Shown in pieces: positions 8,298 through 18,600 of a DNA stretch of 64,000 nt. This DNA comes from DATHTC01 sp963746805 (GTDB lineage: Bacteria; Actinomycetota; Thermoleophilia; Gaiellales; Gaiellaceae), in contig CAVVCQ010000005.1 of assembly GCA_963746805.1 (NCBI GenBank), positions 434,001 to 498,000 of the forward strand, written 5' to 3'. The notes under the pieces were generated by a model that was given only the letters and a program-made list of their open reading frames with translations, ran no database searches and had not been told where the DNA came from. The first letter of the stretch is position 1; every line of letters begins with the position of its first letter. The position numbers and the translations under genes were made by a program.

Positions 8298-9180
8298 ATG
8301 CTTCTGTCCAGGATGTCTGCGCCGGAGACCGCGCGTGGGCTCAACATCGCGGCGCTCGCGAAGCGAACGGGGGTCGCGCCCGACACGCTGCGCAAGTGGG
8401 AGCAGCGGTACGGCGTGCCCCGGCCGAGACGGACGGCCGGCGGGCAGCGCCGCTACGACGAGTCGGACGTGGCTCGCGTGGAGTGGCTGCGGGCGCGGCT
8501 CGCCGAGGGGTGGCGGATCGGCGAGGCGGCGGCCCTGCTCGGGGAAGGCGACGCGCCGGGCTCACCCGCGGAGCTCCGCGCCGCGATCCTCGAAGCGGTC
8601 GGCGGACGCCGACGGCGAGCGGATCGGCCGGCTCCTCGATCACGCGTTCACGCTCCTCGACCTCGAGGAGACGCTCGTCGAGGTCGTGCATCCGGTGCTC
8701 CAGGACGTGGGGCAGGGCTGGGCAGAGGAGCGGCTCTCCGTCGCGCAGGAGCACCTCGTCACGGCCGCGATCCGCGCCCGCCTCGAGCGCCTGCTCGCCG
8801 ACGCGCGCGGCGGCGTCCGCGGGGTCGCCGTGCTCGCGTGCGCGCCGGGCGAGCGGCACGAGCTCGGGCTGCTGATGCTGGCCGTCCTCCTCCGGGCCGA
8901 CGGCTGGCAGGTGGCGTACCTCGGCGCGGACACGCCGCTCGAGGACGCGCTCGACTTCGCCCGGACGATCGACGCGCGGGTCGTCTGCCTCAGCGCGGCG
9001 GCGGCGGAGCGCGTGGACGACCTCGCGCCGGCGCTGGCGGGCGTGCGAATGCCCGAGCGGTCGGCGCTCGTCCTCGGCGGCGCCGGCGTGACGAGGCAAC
9101 GCGCGGCCGCGGTCGGTGCCGTCTACGTGAACGGCGACCTCCGGCGCGCCGTGGCGACGCTCCGGGCCCTGGGGGAATGA
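8298..9180 (+). CDS. MerR-family B12-binding regulator, CarH/LitR-like photoreceptor (one frameshift)
   Basis: DNA-binding regulator with an N-terminal MerR helix-turn-helix (LNIAALAKRTGVAPDTLRKW, then RRY) and a C-terminal cobalamin-binding module. The four-helix part holds the W-x9-EH motif (Trp at 8719, Glu-His at 8749-8754), and the Rossmann part has ERHELG, matching the E/D-x-H-x-x-G cobalamin ligand motif. In CarH these features bind adenosylcobalamin and release DNA in light. One extra base near 8603 separates the two halves (expected ILEAVADADGERIG). It is divergent from nei and overlaps the next gene by 4 bases. Light sensing is inferred from the motifs. Confidence 0.83.
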
Positions 9181-9563
9181 ACCGCCTTCGCGCCGCCGGG
9201 GCAGGGGCGGCCGCGGCAGCCGTGTGGGCGCTGCAGGAACCGCTCGACCGTCGCGTGTTCGGCGTCGACTACTCCGACATCCGCCTCCTCGGCCGCCTCG
9301 TCGGCCGCGGCCCCCGGGTCGGCTTCGCCGTCCACGTGGCGAACGGCGCGGCCTTCGGCGTCGCCTTCGAGGAGGTGCGGCGCCGCCTCGACGTCGAGCC
9401 GCGGCGCCTCGCGCTGGGGATGGCGCTCGTCGAGCACGTCGCGCTGTGGCCGCTGATCGCCGTCGTCGAGTCGCGCTCGCTCGCCACGGATCCGCGCGCG
9501 TTCGCGCAGGCGACGTGGCGGCACGCCTTGTTCGGCGCAGTCCTCGGACGCCTCGCGCGTTAG
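9177..9563 (+). CDS. Hypothetical membrane-associated protein
   Basis: A 128-residue protein with an Ala-rich hydrophobic N-terminus and two or three weak hydrophobic helices (LALGMALVEHVALWPLIAVV near residue 85). It starts within the stop codon of the carH-like gene (ATGA), so it is translationally coupled to it and probably under the same control. No domain recognised. If the regulator responds to light, this is its closest co-expressed candidate effector. Confidence 0.65.
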   Translation: MNRLRAAGAGAAAAAVWALQEPLDRRVFGVDYSDIRLLGRLVGRGPRVGFAVHVANGAAFGVAFEEVRRRLDVEPRRLALGMALVEHVALWPLIAVVESRSLATDPRAFAQATWRHALFGAVLGRLAR

Positions 9564-9565
9564 GG

Positions 9566-10198
9566 CTAGCGCAGCCGCTCGACCGCGTCGCCCCGGCCGA
9601 CGAGGATCGTCGCCACGAGCGCCGACGGGAAGAGCCCGTGCTCGACCACGCCCGGGACGGCCGCGAGCCGCGCCGCGAGCTCCTCCGGGTCGTCGACCTC
9701 GCCGCGCCAGTCGGCGATGACGCCGCCGTCCGGGCTGGGCGGCACGTCGCGGAGCTCGACCGGGCCGAGCGCGCGCAGCGTGGCCGTGAGCCCGAAGCGG
9801 AGCAGCTCGAGCGGGACGGGCGGGCCGATCCGGTCGACCACCTTCTCGGCGGACGCGATCACGACGAAGCGATCCGCCGCGGCCGCGACCACCTTCTCGC
9901 GCGTGTGCGCGGCGCCGCCGCCCTTCACCAGCCAGCCGTCCGGCGCGATCTGGTCGGCGCCGTCGATCGCGAGGTCGAGCCGGTCGAGCGCGTCGAACGG
10001 CTCGACGCCGAGCCCGAGCTCCCTCGCCGCCCGCTCGGTCGCCGGCGACGTCGCGACGCAGCGAAGGTCGAGGCCGCGCCGCGCGATCGCCGGGAGCAGG
10101 AACGCGACGGTCGAGCCGGTGCCGAGCCCGACCCGCATCCCGTCCTCCACCAGCTCCGCCGCGGCCTCCGCCGCCAGGCGCTTCTCCCCGTCGGACAC
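9566..10198 (-). CDS. rpiA: Ribose-5-phosphate isomerase A
   Basis: Interconverts ribose-5-phosphate and ribulose-5-phosphate in the pentose phosphate pathway. The phosphate-binding GLGTGSTV, the catalytic-site DGADQ (DGADE in most homologues) and KGGGAAHTREK are all present. I chose the GTG at 10198 because it gives a normal-length N-terminus (SDGEKRLAAEAAAELV); the upstream ATG at 10273 would run into the divergent pgi start. It sits opposite pgi with 59 bases between, so the two carbohydrate genes may share a control region. Confidence 0.88.
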   Translation of the reverse strand: MSDGEKRLAAEAAAELVEDGMRVGLGTGSTVAFLLPAIARRGLDLRCVATSPATERAARELGLGVEPFDALDRLDLAIDGADQIAPDGWLVKGGGAAHTREKVVAAAADRFVVIASAEKVVDRIGPPVPLELLRFGLTATLRALGPVELRDVPPSPDGGVIADWRGEVDDPEELAARLAAVPGVVEHGLFPSALVATILVGRGDAVERLR

Positions 10199-10257
10199 GG
10201 GGCGGATGCTGTCACGTCGACACGCCGCCGTGGAAACCCGGCCCGCGACCCGCCAAG

Positions 10258-11899
10258 ATGCAGCGCGTGACACCGTTGCGGGAGCGGGCGGCGTGGCAGG
10301 AGCTGGCGCGCCACCACCGGGAGGTCGGGCAGCTCCACCTCCGGCAGCTCTTCGCGGACGACCCGGAGCGCGGCGAGCGCCTGACCCGTGAGGGCGCGGG
10401 CGTCTTCCTCGACCTCTCGAAGAACCGGGTCGTCGACGAGACGCTGCGGCTGCTGGTCGCGCTCGCCGAGGAGTCGGGGCTCCCGGGCCGGATCGAGGCG
10501 ATGTTCCGCGGCGAGCGCATCAACGTCACGGAGGATCGACCCGTCCTGCACGTGGCGCTGCGGATGCCGCGCGAGCGGTCGCTGCTCGTCGACGGGCGCG
10601 ACGTCGTCAGGGACGTGCACGAGGTCCTCGACCGGATGAGCGCATTCTCCGAGCGGGTGCGCTCCGGCGAGTGGCGGGGCCACACCGGGAGGCCGATCCG
10701 GAACGTCGTCAACATCGGCATCGGCGGCTCCGACCTCGGCCCCGTGATGGCCGACCGCGCGCTGCGCCACTACGCGCAGCGCGACCTCACGTTCCGCTTC
10801 GTCTCGAACGTCGACGGCACCGACTTCGCGGAGAAGACGCTCGACCTCGATCCCGAGGAGACGCTCTTCATCGTCGCCTCGAAGACGTTCACGACGCTCG
10901 AGACGATGACGAACGCGCGGACGGCACGGGACTGGGCGCTGGCGCGGCTCGGCGACGAGGCGGCGGTGGCGAAGCACTTCGTCGCGGTGTCGACGACCGC
11001 CGACGAGGTCGCCGCGCTTCGGCATCGACACCGCGAACATGTTCGCGTTCTGGGACTGGGTCGGCGGCCGCTACTCGATGGACAGCTCGATCGGGCTCTC
11101 GACGATGCTCGCGATCGGGCCCGACGCGTTCCGCGAGCTGCTCGCCGGCTTCCACGCGATGGACGAGCACTTCCGGACGACGCCGCTCGAGCGGAACCTG
11201 CCGGCGCTGATGGGCCTGCTCGTCGTCTGGTACGCGGACTTCTTCGGCGCCCAGACGATCGGCGTGATGCCGTACGACCAGTACCTCGAGCGCTTCCCGG
11301 CCTACCTCCAGCAGCTGACGATGGAGTCGAACGGGAAGTCGACGACGCTCGACGGCCGCCGCGTCGACTACGCCACGAGCCCCGTCTTCTGGGGCGAGCC
11401 CGGGACGAACGGCCAGCACTCCTTCTACCAGCTGATCCACCAGGGGACGCTGCTGATCCCGTGCGACCTGATCGGGTTCACGCAGACGCTGAACCCGCTC
11501 GGCCGGCACCACGACCTGCTCATGGCGAACGTCTTCGCGCAGGCCGAGGCGCTCGCGTTCGGGAAGACGGGCGACGAGCTGCGCGCCGAGGGCGTCGACG
11601 AGGCGCTCGTCCCGCACCGCACGTTCGACGGCAACCGGCCCACGAACACGCTCCTCCTCGAGCGGCTCACGCCGGCGGCGCTCGGGACGCTCGTCGCGCT
11701 CTACGAGCACAGCGTCTTCACGCAGGGGACGGTGTGGAGCGTGAACTCGTTCGACCAGTGGGGCGTCGAGCTCGGGAAGGTGCTGGCCCAGCGGATCGTC
11801 GGCGAGCTCGAGGCGCCGGACGACACGGGCCTGGCGCACGACAGCTCGACGAACGCGCTGATCCGGCGCTACCGGCGTCTCCGCGGCGGCGGCGGATGA
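10258..11899 (+). CDS. pgi: Glucose-6-phosphate isomerase (one frameshift)
   Basis: Interconverts glucose-6-phosphate and fructose-6-phosphate. The sugar-phosphate binding NIGIGGSDLGP is near residue 153, and the second family signature GEPGTNGQHSFYQLIHQGT is in the C-terminal half. One surplus C near 11017 (expected AAFGIDTANMFAFWDW) breaks the frame between the two halves; both are otherwise complete, giving about 546 residues, normal for the family. The end overlaps the zwf start by four bases, so the first steps of glucose-6-phosphate use are coupled. Confidence 0.9.
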
Positions 11900-13352
11900 C
11901 GGTCGTCACGCGCACCATGCCGGCGCTCCGGATCGAGGGCGCGCGGCCCGACGACCACGTGATCGTCCTCTTCGGCGCGACCGGCGACCTCGCGAAGCGG
12001 AAGCTCCTCCCCGGCCTCTACCACCTCTTCGAGGCCGGCCTGCTCCCGCGCCGGTACCGGATCATCGGCACCTCGAGGCGCCCGCTCGGCGACGACGAGT
12101 TCCGCGCCCTCGCGCGGCAGGCGACGGAGGAGTTCGGCCGCCTCGAGCCCGGCGCGCGCTGGGACGAGTTCGCGGCGAACCTCGCCTACGCCGCCTCGGA
12201 CGTCGGTGCCGGCGACGAGCTCGCCGCCGCGACGAAGCGCGCCGAGGACGCGATCGGCGGCGAGGTGCGTCGCCTGCACTACCTCTCCGTGCCGCCGCAG
12301 GCGATGGCCGGGATCGTCGAGACGCTCGGCGCCGCCGGGCCTCGGCGACGGAGCGCGCGTGATCATGGAGAAGCCGTTCGGGACCGACCTCGAGTCGGCC
12401 CGCGCGCTGAACGCCGTCGTGCACGACGTCTTCCCCGAGGAGCAGGTCTTCCGCATCGACCACTTCCTCGGCAAGGAGGCCGTGCAGAACGTGCTCGCGC
12501 TGCGGTTCGCGAACGGGCTCTTCGAGCCGATCTGGAACCGCGACCACGTCGACCACGTCCAGCTCGACGTGCCGGAGACGCTCTCGATCGGCACGCGCGC
12601 CGCCTTCTACGACGCCACGGGCGCGTTCCGCGACATGGTCGTCACGCATCTGTTCCAGGTGCTCGGCTTCGCGGCGATGGAGCCGCCGGTGTCGCTCGCG
12701 GCCAAGCCGCTCGTCGACGAGAAGGTGAAGGTGTTCGAGTCGCTGCGGCCGCTCGACCCGGCCCGGGTCGTGCGCGGCCGCTACGCCGGCTACCTCGACG
12801 AGGACGGCGTGGCCGCGGACTCGCAGACCGAGACGTTCGTCGCGCTCGAGGCGTTCATCGACAACTGGCGCTGGGCGGACGTGCCCTTCTACCTGCGCAC
12901 GGGCAAGTGCCTGCGCGCAGGGCGGCGCACGCTGACCGTCGTCTTCCGCGAGCCGCCGCGCTCCCTCTTCCCCGGCCTGGGGCCGCGGGAGCCGAACATG
13001 CTCTCGTTCGACCTCGGCGAGCCCGGGATCGATCACGGCAGGCTTCCTCGCCAAGGTGCCCGGCGCGACGATGGAGCTCGGGACGGCGCGGTTCGTCTTC
13101 CGCTACGAGGAGTCGTTCGCGACCTCGAAGCAGCTGGAGGCCTACGAGCGGCTCATCCACGACGCGATGCTCGGCGACCGCACCCTGTTCACCCGCGCGG
13201 ACGGGATCGAGCGGCTGTGGGAGGTGTCGGCGCCGGTGCTGCGCGCGCCCGGCCCGGTGCACGAGTACGAGCCGGGCTCGTGGGGCCCGGCCGCCGCCGA
13301 CGAGCTGCTGCGACCGCGGCGCTGGCACGTCCCCGACGACGGCGCGGCATGA
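11896..13352 (+). CDS. zwf: Glucose-6-phosphate 1-dehydrogenase (two frameshifts)
   Basis: Oxidises glucose-6-phosphate to 6-phosphogluconolactone, making NADPH. The coenzyme fingerprint FGATGDLAKRKLLPGLY is near the N-terminus and the substrate-site RIDHFLGKEAVQN follows in the middle; the C-terminus matches the family (RADGIERLWEVSAPVL, then EPGSWGPAAADELL). Extra bases near 12340 (expected LGAAGLGDGARVIMEKPFG) and near 13031 (expected ITAGFLAKVPG) split the gene over three frames. It overlaps pgi at the start and the oxidoreductase at the end by four bases each. Total about 485 residues, the usual size. Confidence 0.9.
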
Positions 13353-14743
13353 GCGAGCGGTTCGATCTCGTCGTCCTCGGCGGCGGGCCCGCCGGGGAGG
13401 TGGCCGTCAACGCGATGCTCAAGGCGGAGAAGCGCGTCGCGCTCGTCGAGCGGGAGCTGATCGGCGGCGAGTGCACGAACTGGGGCTGCATCCCGTCGAA
13501 GACGCTCCTCCACCCGCCGGAGCTCCGCGGCGTCAGCTCGCGGACGGCGGGGACGAAGCCGGTCGAGCTCGACTTCCCAGCGCTCGCGGAGTACCGCGAC
13601 TGGATGGTCTCCTACCACGACGACACGACGGCCGCCGACCGCTACCGCGAGCAGGGCGCGACCGTGGTGAAGGGCGACGGGCGGCTCGACGGGCCGGGCC
13701 GGGTGGTGGTCGGCGACCGCGTGCTGGAGACGGACGCGATCCTCGTCGCGACCGGCGCCGACGCCGTGATCCCGCCGATCCCGGGCCTCGCCGAAGCGGG
13801 CTACTGGACGAACCGCGAGGTGACGGCACTGTCGGAGCTGCCGCGCAGCGTCGTGTTCGTCGGCGGCGGCGTCGTCGCGGTCGAGCTCGGGCAGTTCCTG
13901 GCGCGCTTCGGCGTCGGCGTGACGATCGTGCAGGGGCCGGACCGGATCGCGAACCGCGAGGAGCCGCACGTGTCGTCGCTGCTCGAGGCGGCGCTGCGCG
14001 AGGACGGGATCGAGCTCGTGCTCGGGCGGCGCGCGACCGCCGTCGAGGCCCGCGGTGACGAGCGCGTGGTGATCCTCGACGACGGCGCCGAGGTCGCGGG
14101 CGAGCGTCTCGCCGTCGCGACCGGCCGACGGCCGCGCACCGAGGGCTACGGGCTCGAGACCGTCGGGATCGAGCCGGGCCCGCGGGGAATCGTCGTCGAC
14201 GAGCGCTGCCGCGCCGCCGACGGGGTCTGGGCCGTCGGCGACGTCACGGGTCTCGCGATGTTCACGCACGTGGCCAAGTACCAGGCCCGGATCGCCTGCG
14301 CGGACCTCCTCGGCGAGCCGGCGCACGCCGACCTGCGCGCCGTGCCCCGCGTCCTCTTCACCGACCCGGAGGTCGCGTCGGTCGGGATCACGGAGGCGCA
14401 GGCGCGCGACGAGGGACGCAACGTCGCGGCGGCCACGATCGAGCTCCGCTCGTCCGTCTCGCGCGCCTTCACCTACGAGCGCGACCCGCGCGGGGAGCTG
14501 GGCGTCGTCGTCGACGTCGACGAGCAGGTGCTCCTCGGCGCGTGGGCGGTGGCGCCGCTCGCCTCCGAGTGGATCCACGTGGCCGTGCTCGCCATCCGCG
14601 CCCGCGTGCCGCTCGACGTCCTCGCCGACACGATCGCGCAGTTCCCGACGTTCACGGAAGGGCTCGGCGTCGCGCTCCGGCGGCTGCCGCGGCCGGGCGC
14701 GCGCACGCGGGCGACGGAGACGACGCCCGTCATGCGGCCCTGA
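13349..14743 (+). CDS. FAD-dependent pyridine nucleotide-disulfide oxidoreductase, class I
   Basis: A 464-residue flavoprotein of the dihydrolipoamide dehydrogenase / mercuric reductase family. The FAD motif LGGGPAGEVA is at the N-terminus, the redox-active disulfide in GGECTNWGCIPSKT near residue 40, the NAD(P) motif VGGGVVAVELGQF mid-protein and VWAVGDVTG after it. The C-terminal active-site base is missing: the family HxHPTxSE region reads AQFPTFTEG, so this is not a canonical lipoamide dehydrogenase. It is coupled to zwf by ATGA and may spend or shuttle the NADPH made there; the substrate is unknown. Confidence 0.8.
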   Translation: MSERFDLVVLGGGPAGEVAVNAMLKAEKRVALVERELIGGECTNWGCIPSKTLLHPPELRGVSSRTAGTKPVELDFPALAEYRDWMVSYHDDTTAADRYREQGATVVKGDGRLDGPGRVVVGDRVLETDAILVATGADAVIPPIPGLAEAGYWTNREVTALSELPRSVVFVGGGVVAVELGQFLARFGVGVTIVQGPDRIANREEPHVSSLLEAALREDGIELVLGRRATAVEARGDERVVILDDGAEVAGERLAVATGRRPRTEGYGLETVGIEPGPRGIVVDERCRAADGVWAVGDVTGLAMFTHVAKYQARIACADLLGEPAHADLRAVPRVLFTDPEVASVGITEAQARDEGRNVAAATIELRSSVSRAFTYERDPRGELGVVVDVDEQVLLGAWAVAPLASEWIHVAVLAIRARVPLDVLADTIAQFPTFTEGLGVALRRLPRPGARTRATETTPVMRP

Positions 14744-14759
14744 GCCGCATCAGGGCCGC
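14734..14759 (+). terminator. Stem-loop at the end of the pgi-zwf-oxidoreductase operon
   Basis: GCGGCCCTGA and TCAGGGCCGC form a perfect 10-base-pair stem with a 6-base loop, overlapping the stop codon. A G-rich tract follows instead of a T-run, so it is a terminator or 3' end stabiliser rather than a textbook intrinsic terminator. Confidence 0.5.
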
Positions 14760-14781
14760 CGGCGGGGGGTGGGTGGGTGAT

Positions 14782-14862
14782 TCAGCGGAACAAGGCGTAC
14801 GTGGCGGCCAGCAGCGACCCCAGGATCAGCACCACGCCCAACAGCAGTATCGAGACATTCAT
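14782..14862 (-). CDS. Single-pass membrane microprotein, 26 residues
   Basis: A very short frame starting MNVSILLLGVVLILGS and ending in TYALFR. It is one transmembrane helix with a short positively charged end, the standard look of a bacterial membrane microprotein. No ribosome binding site is obvious. It is placed alone between the oxidoreductase operon and the Crp-like gene. Compare the 27-residue one at 30491-30574. Confidence 0.4.
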   Translation of the reverse strand: MNVSILLLGVVLILGSLLAATYALFR

Positions 14863-14987
14863 GCGGCTTGACGACCTTCCGATGGACTCTGGCGCGCTCA
14901 CAGTAGGTGAGGGCTCCGGCAGTGTCGTTCGCGGACGTCACACACGGTCTGTCAGCGCCGTCACATTCGCCCGTGCGACGCCGGGAG

Positions 14988-14993
14988 TAGGAT
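14988..14993 (+). promoter_or_regulatory. Leaderless-type -10 box for the Crp-family gene
   Basis: TAGGAT is followed by 7 bases and the GTG start. This also supports the GTG choice. Confidence 0.4.
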
Positions 14994-15000
14994 CGAATGC

Positions 15001-15669
15001 GTGGATTTCGGTCTCTTCTCCGGACTTCCTCGGGAAGAGCTCAGCCGCCTCGTGGCCGCCGCCCGCCGCCGCACCTTCGACCGGCACGAGGTGGTCTTCC
15101 ACCGCGGCGATCCGGGCGACACGCTGCACCTGATCGCCAAGGGGCGCTTCGCCGTCCGGATCTCCACGCAGCTCGGCGACACGGCGACGCTCGCCGTGCT
15201 GACGCCGGGCGAGGCGTTCGGCGAGATCGCGCTCGTCTCGAGCGACACGCGGCGCTCGGCCACCGTCATCGCGCTCGAGCCGGCGGAGACGTACTCGGTG
15301 CACGCCGACGACCTGAAGCGCCTCCGGCACGAGCACCCCGGAGTCAATGACGTGCTCATCGCGATCCTCGCCGACCGGGTCCGCCGCGTGAACGAGCGCC
15401 TCGTCGAGACCCTGTTCCTGCCGGCCGAGATCCGGGTCCTGCGCCGCATCTGCGACCTCGCCTCGCTCTACGGCAACGGCGGCCCGGCGTCGGTGATCCC
15501 GCTCACGCAGGAGGACGTCGCCGGCCTCGCCGGGACCTCGCGCGCGACCGTGAACCGGGTGCTGCGGGAGGAGGAGCGGCGCGGGACGATCGCGCTGCGC
15601 CGCGGCAAGGTGGAGGTGCTCGAGCCCGAGGGGCTCCGCGCCCGCGCCGGCCGCGCCGTGATCAGCTAG
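15001..15669 (+). CDS. Crp/Fnr-family transcriptional regulator
   Basis: A 222-residue regulator. The N-terminal cyclic-nucleotide-binding fold shows GDPGDTLHLIAKGRFAV and the phosphate-binding cassette GEAFGEIALVSSDTRRSATV near residue 70; the C-terminal winged helix has LTQEDVAGLAGTSRATVNRV. The cassette GEIAL with RRSAT is consistent with cyclic-nucleotide binding, and there are no Fnr-type cysteines. The CHASE2 cyclase at 28.5-30.5 kb could supply such a ligand, but that link is inference. The gene ends 8 bases inside the convergent kinase gene. Confidence 0.87.
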   Translation: MDFGLFSGLPREELSRLVAAARRRTFDRHEVVFHRGDPGDTLHLIAKGRFAVRISTQLGDTATLAVLTPGEAFGEIALVSSDTRRSATVIALEPAETYSVHADDLKRLRHEHPGVNDVLIAILADRVRRVNERLVETLFLPAEIRVLRRICDLASLYGNGGPASVIPLTQEDVAGLAGTSRATVNRVLREEERRGTIALRRGKVEVLEPEGLRARAGRAVIS

Positions 15670-18600
15670 TCCGGTCGGGCGTCGGCGCGAGCACCGTCGA
15701 GCGCGCGAGCGGCGGGGGCGGCGGCTCGCCGGCCGCGTCGGCGCCGATCGCGAGCGGGAGCACGTCCTCGAGCGAGAGGTCGGAGCCTTCGCGGGTCGCG
15801 GTCCGGTACCGGTCCTCGCCGAGGCCGCCGCGGACGCCGGGCTCGAACCGCTCGCGGATCGCGATCTCGATCGGCGTCCGCCGCGCGCCGATCGACTCGA
15901 GCATGGCATCGGCGGCGCCGAGCAGCCTCGCGGCGCGCTCGTGGTCGCCGCGCGCGGAGGCGACGAACGCCGTCCCCTGGAGGCACTCCGAGGCGAGCCG
16001 GCGGTCGCCGCGGTCGCGGGCGATCGCGAGTCCCTCGCCGAACAGCGAGGCGGCCGCGTCCGGGTCGTTCTCCGTCAGGCGCACCGAGGCGAGCGTCGAC
16101 GCGGCGACGCCGATCGACCACGTGTCCTTGACCTCACGTGCGAGCGCGAGCCCCTCCGTGAGCCGGTAGAGCGCGCGCTCCTGGTCGCCCCGTGCCAGCT
16201 CGGTGCGGCCGAGGGAGAGCAGCGAGTTCGCGATCAGCCGCTTGTCGCCGAGCTCGCGGCGGAGGCCGAGCCCCTGCTCGAGCAGCGCGACCGCCTGCTC
16301 GTAGTCGCCGGTCGCGGACGCCATCTCCGCGAGCGTGTTGGTCGCGCCGGACGCGGTCAGCTTGTCGCCGAGCTCGATCGAGAGCTCGAGGCTCCTCTCG
16401 ACGAGCGCATGGGCGCGGTCGTGGCTGCCGGCCGCCATCACGAGCCAGCCGATCTGAGCGAGGGCCGCCGCCTCCGCGCCCTTGTCGTCCGTCTCCCGGG
16501 CCAGGGTCAGGCTCCGCTCGAAGTTCTCCTTCGCGGCCTGGAAGTCGCCGACGCCGAGCGCCGCGTACCCGGCGGCGAACTCCGCCTTGGCGCGCACCCG
16601 CTCGGGCACGCCCTCGGCGCGCGAGAGCGCCTGCGTCAGCCAGGCCCGGCCCTCGGCCATCAGCCCACGCGTGCTCCAGAAGCGCACGAGCGCGCCGGCG
16701 ATGCGGAGGCCCGTCTCGATCTCGCCGAGCTCCATCGACCACGCGAGCGCGGCGCGGAGGTTGCCGTTCTCCTCGTCGAGGCGCTCGAGCCAGACCCGCT
16801 GGCCGGAGCGCACGAGCTCGGGCTCCGCCGCCTCCGCGAGGGCGAGGTAGCGCTCCGCGTGGAGCCGGCGCAGGGTCTCGAGCTCGCCCCGCTCCTGGAG
16901 CCGGCCGAGCGCGTACTCGCGGATGGTCTCGAGCAGCGAGAACCGCGCCTCGCCGTCGAGGCCGTCGCTCTGCCGGACGAGGCTCTTGTCGACGAGCGAG
17001 GCGATGCTGTCGAGCACCTCGCCGAAGCCCATGCCGTCGGGCGCGCCGCAGACGGCCTCGGCCGACTCGAGCGTGCAGCCGCCGAGGAAGACGCCGAGGC
17101 GGGCGAGCATCCCCTGCTCCCGCGGCTCGAGCAGGTTGTAGCTCCAGTCGATCGCCGCGCGGAGCGTCTGCTGGCGCTCGGGGAGGTCGCGCGCGCCGCC
17201 GGTGAGGAGGTCGAGGCGCGACTCGAGCCGCGACACGATCGCCTGCGGCGAGAGGAGCTTCACGCGTGCGGCCGCCAGCTCGATCGCGAGCGGCAGGCCG
17301 TCCAGTTGGCGGCAGATCGCGGCGACGGCCGAGGCGTTCTCGTCGGTCAGCTCGAAGTCGGGGCGGACGGCGACCGCGCGGTCGACGAAGAGCGCAACCG
17401 CGGCCGAGGCTGCGAGGGCGTCGCGATCGTCGTGCCCGGCCGGGGGGAGCGCGAGCGGCGGCACCGGGTACTCGCGCTCCTCGCGGAGGTGGAGCGGCTG
17501 CTGCGTCGTCACGAGCACCTTCAGCGGCCCGACCCGGGCGAGCAGCTCGCCGACGAGCTCGGCCGCGGGCAGCACCTGCTCGAAGTTGTCGAGGACGAGC
17601 AGCGCCGGGTCGGCGCCGATCCTCGTTGCGACCGCGTCCGCGATCGACCGGCCGCCCGCCTCCTCGACACCGAGCGTCTGGGCGATCGCGGAGCCGACGC
17701 GATGGGGCTCGCGCACGGGCGCCAGGTCGACGAACCAGGCGCGGCCGAGCTCCTCGAGGAGCGCCTCGGCGACGGCCACGCTGAGCCGCGTCTTGCCCGT
17801 GCCGCCGAGGCCGGTGAGCGTGACGAGGCGGACGTCGTCGCGGCGCAGAAGCTCCGTCACGGCGGCGAGCTCGGCGTCGCGCCCGACGATCGGCGTCGCC
17901 TGCACCGGGAGGTTGTGCTCGAGCACACGGCGGCGCCGGGTGCTCGGCACCGCGGCGCCCGCCTCGGTCGGGCCGGAGCCCTCGCCGAGCGCGGCCCGCA
18001 GCATCTCGACCACCTCGCGACAGCTCGCGGAGCGGTCGTCCTCCGCCTTCGCGAGGGCGATCGCGAACACGTCGTCGACCTCGGCGGGGAGCTCGGGCCG
18101 CAGCGCGACGACGCTCGGCGGCGGGTCGAGGAGGTGCGCGTGCATGACCGCGACGTCGGTCTCGCGGTCGAACGGCTTGCGCCCGGTGAGGCACTCGAAG
18201 GCGAGGCACGCGAAGGCGTACACGTCCGCGGGCGGCCCGACCGGGAGCCCCTGGATCTGCTCGGGCGCCGCGTAGTCGAGCGTCCCGACGAAGAAGCCGG
18301 TGCGCGTCAGGCCCTTCGACCGCGCCTGCTTGGCGATCCCGAAGTCGGTGAGGTACACGCGCTCGCCGTCGGCCTCGATGAGGACGTTGGCGGGCTTCAC
18401 GTCGCGGTGCACGAGGTCGTGCGCGTGAGCCGCGTCGAGGGCGCCGCCGACCTGCTCGAGGATCCCCAGCGCGCGTGCCGGCGGGAGCACCTCGTCCCGC
18501 TCGAGCACCCCGGCGAGGTCGGAGCCGGTGACGCAGCGCATCGCGATGTAGACGATCCCGTCCGCGTCGCCGGCGTCGTAGATCGGGATCACGTTCGGGT

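Noticed and set aside
9566..10273. Longer rpiA start at 10273
   Set aside because: It overlaps the divergent pgi start and adds 25 residues absent from RpiA proteins.
10258..14058. Programmed ribosomal frameshifting in pgi/zwf and others
   Set aside because: No slippery heptamers or stimulatory structure seen at the breaks, positions are not conserved in these families, and unrelated genes are all affected.
14760..14780. G-quadruplex in GGCGGGGGGTGGGTGGG
   Set aside because: Only three clear G-runs separated by loops; background high G content makes it weak.
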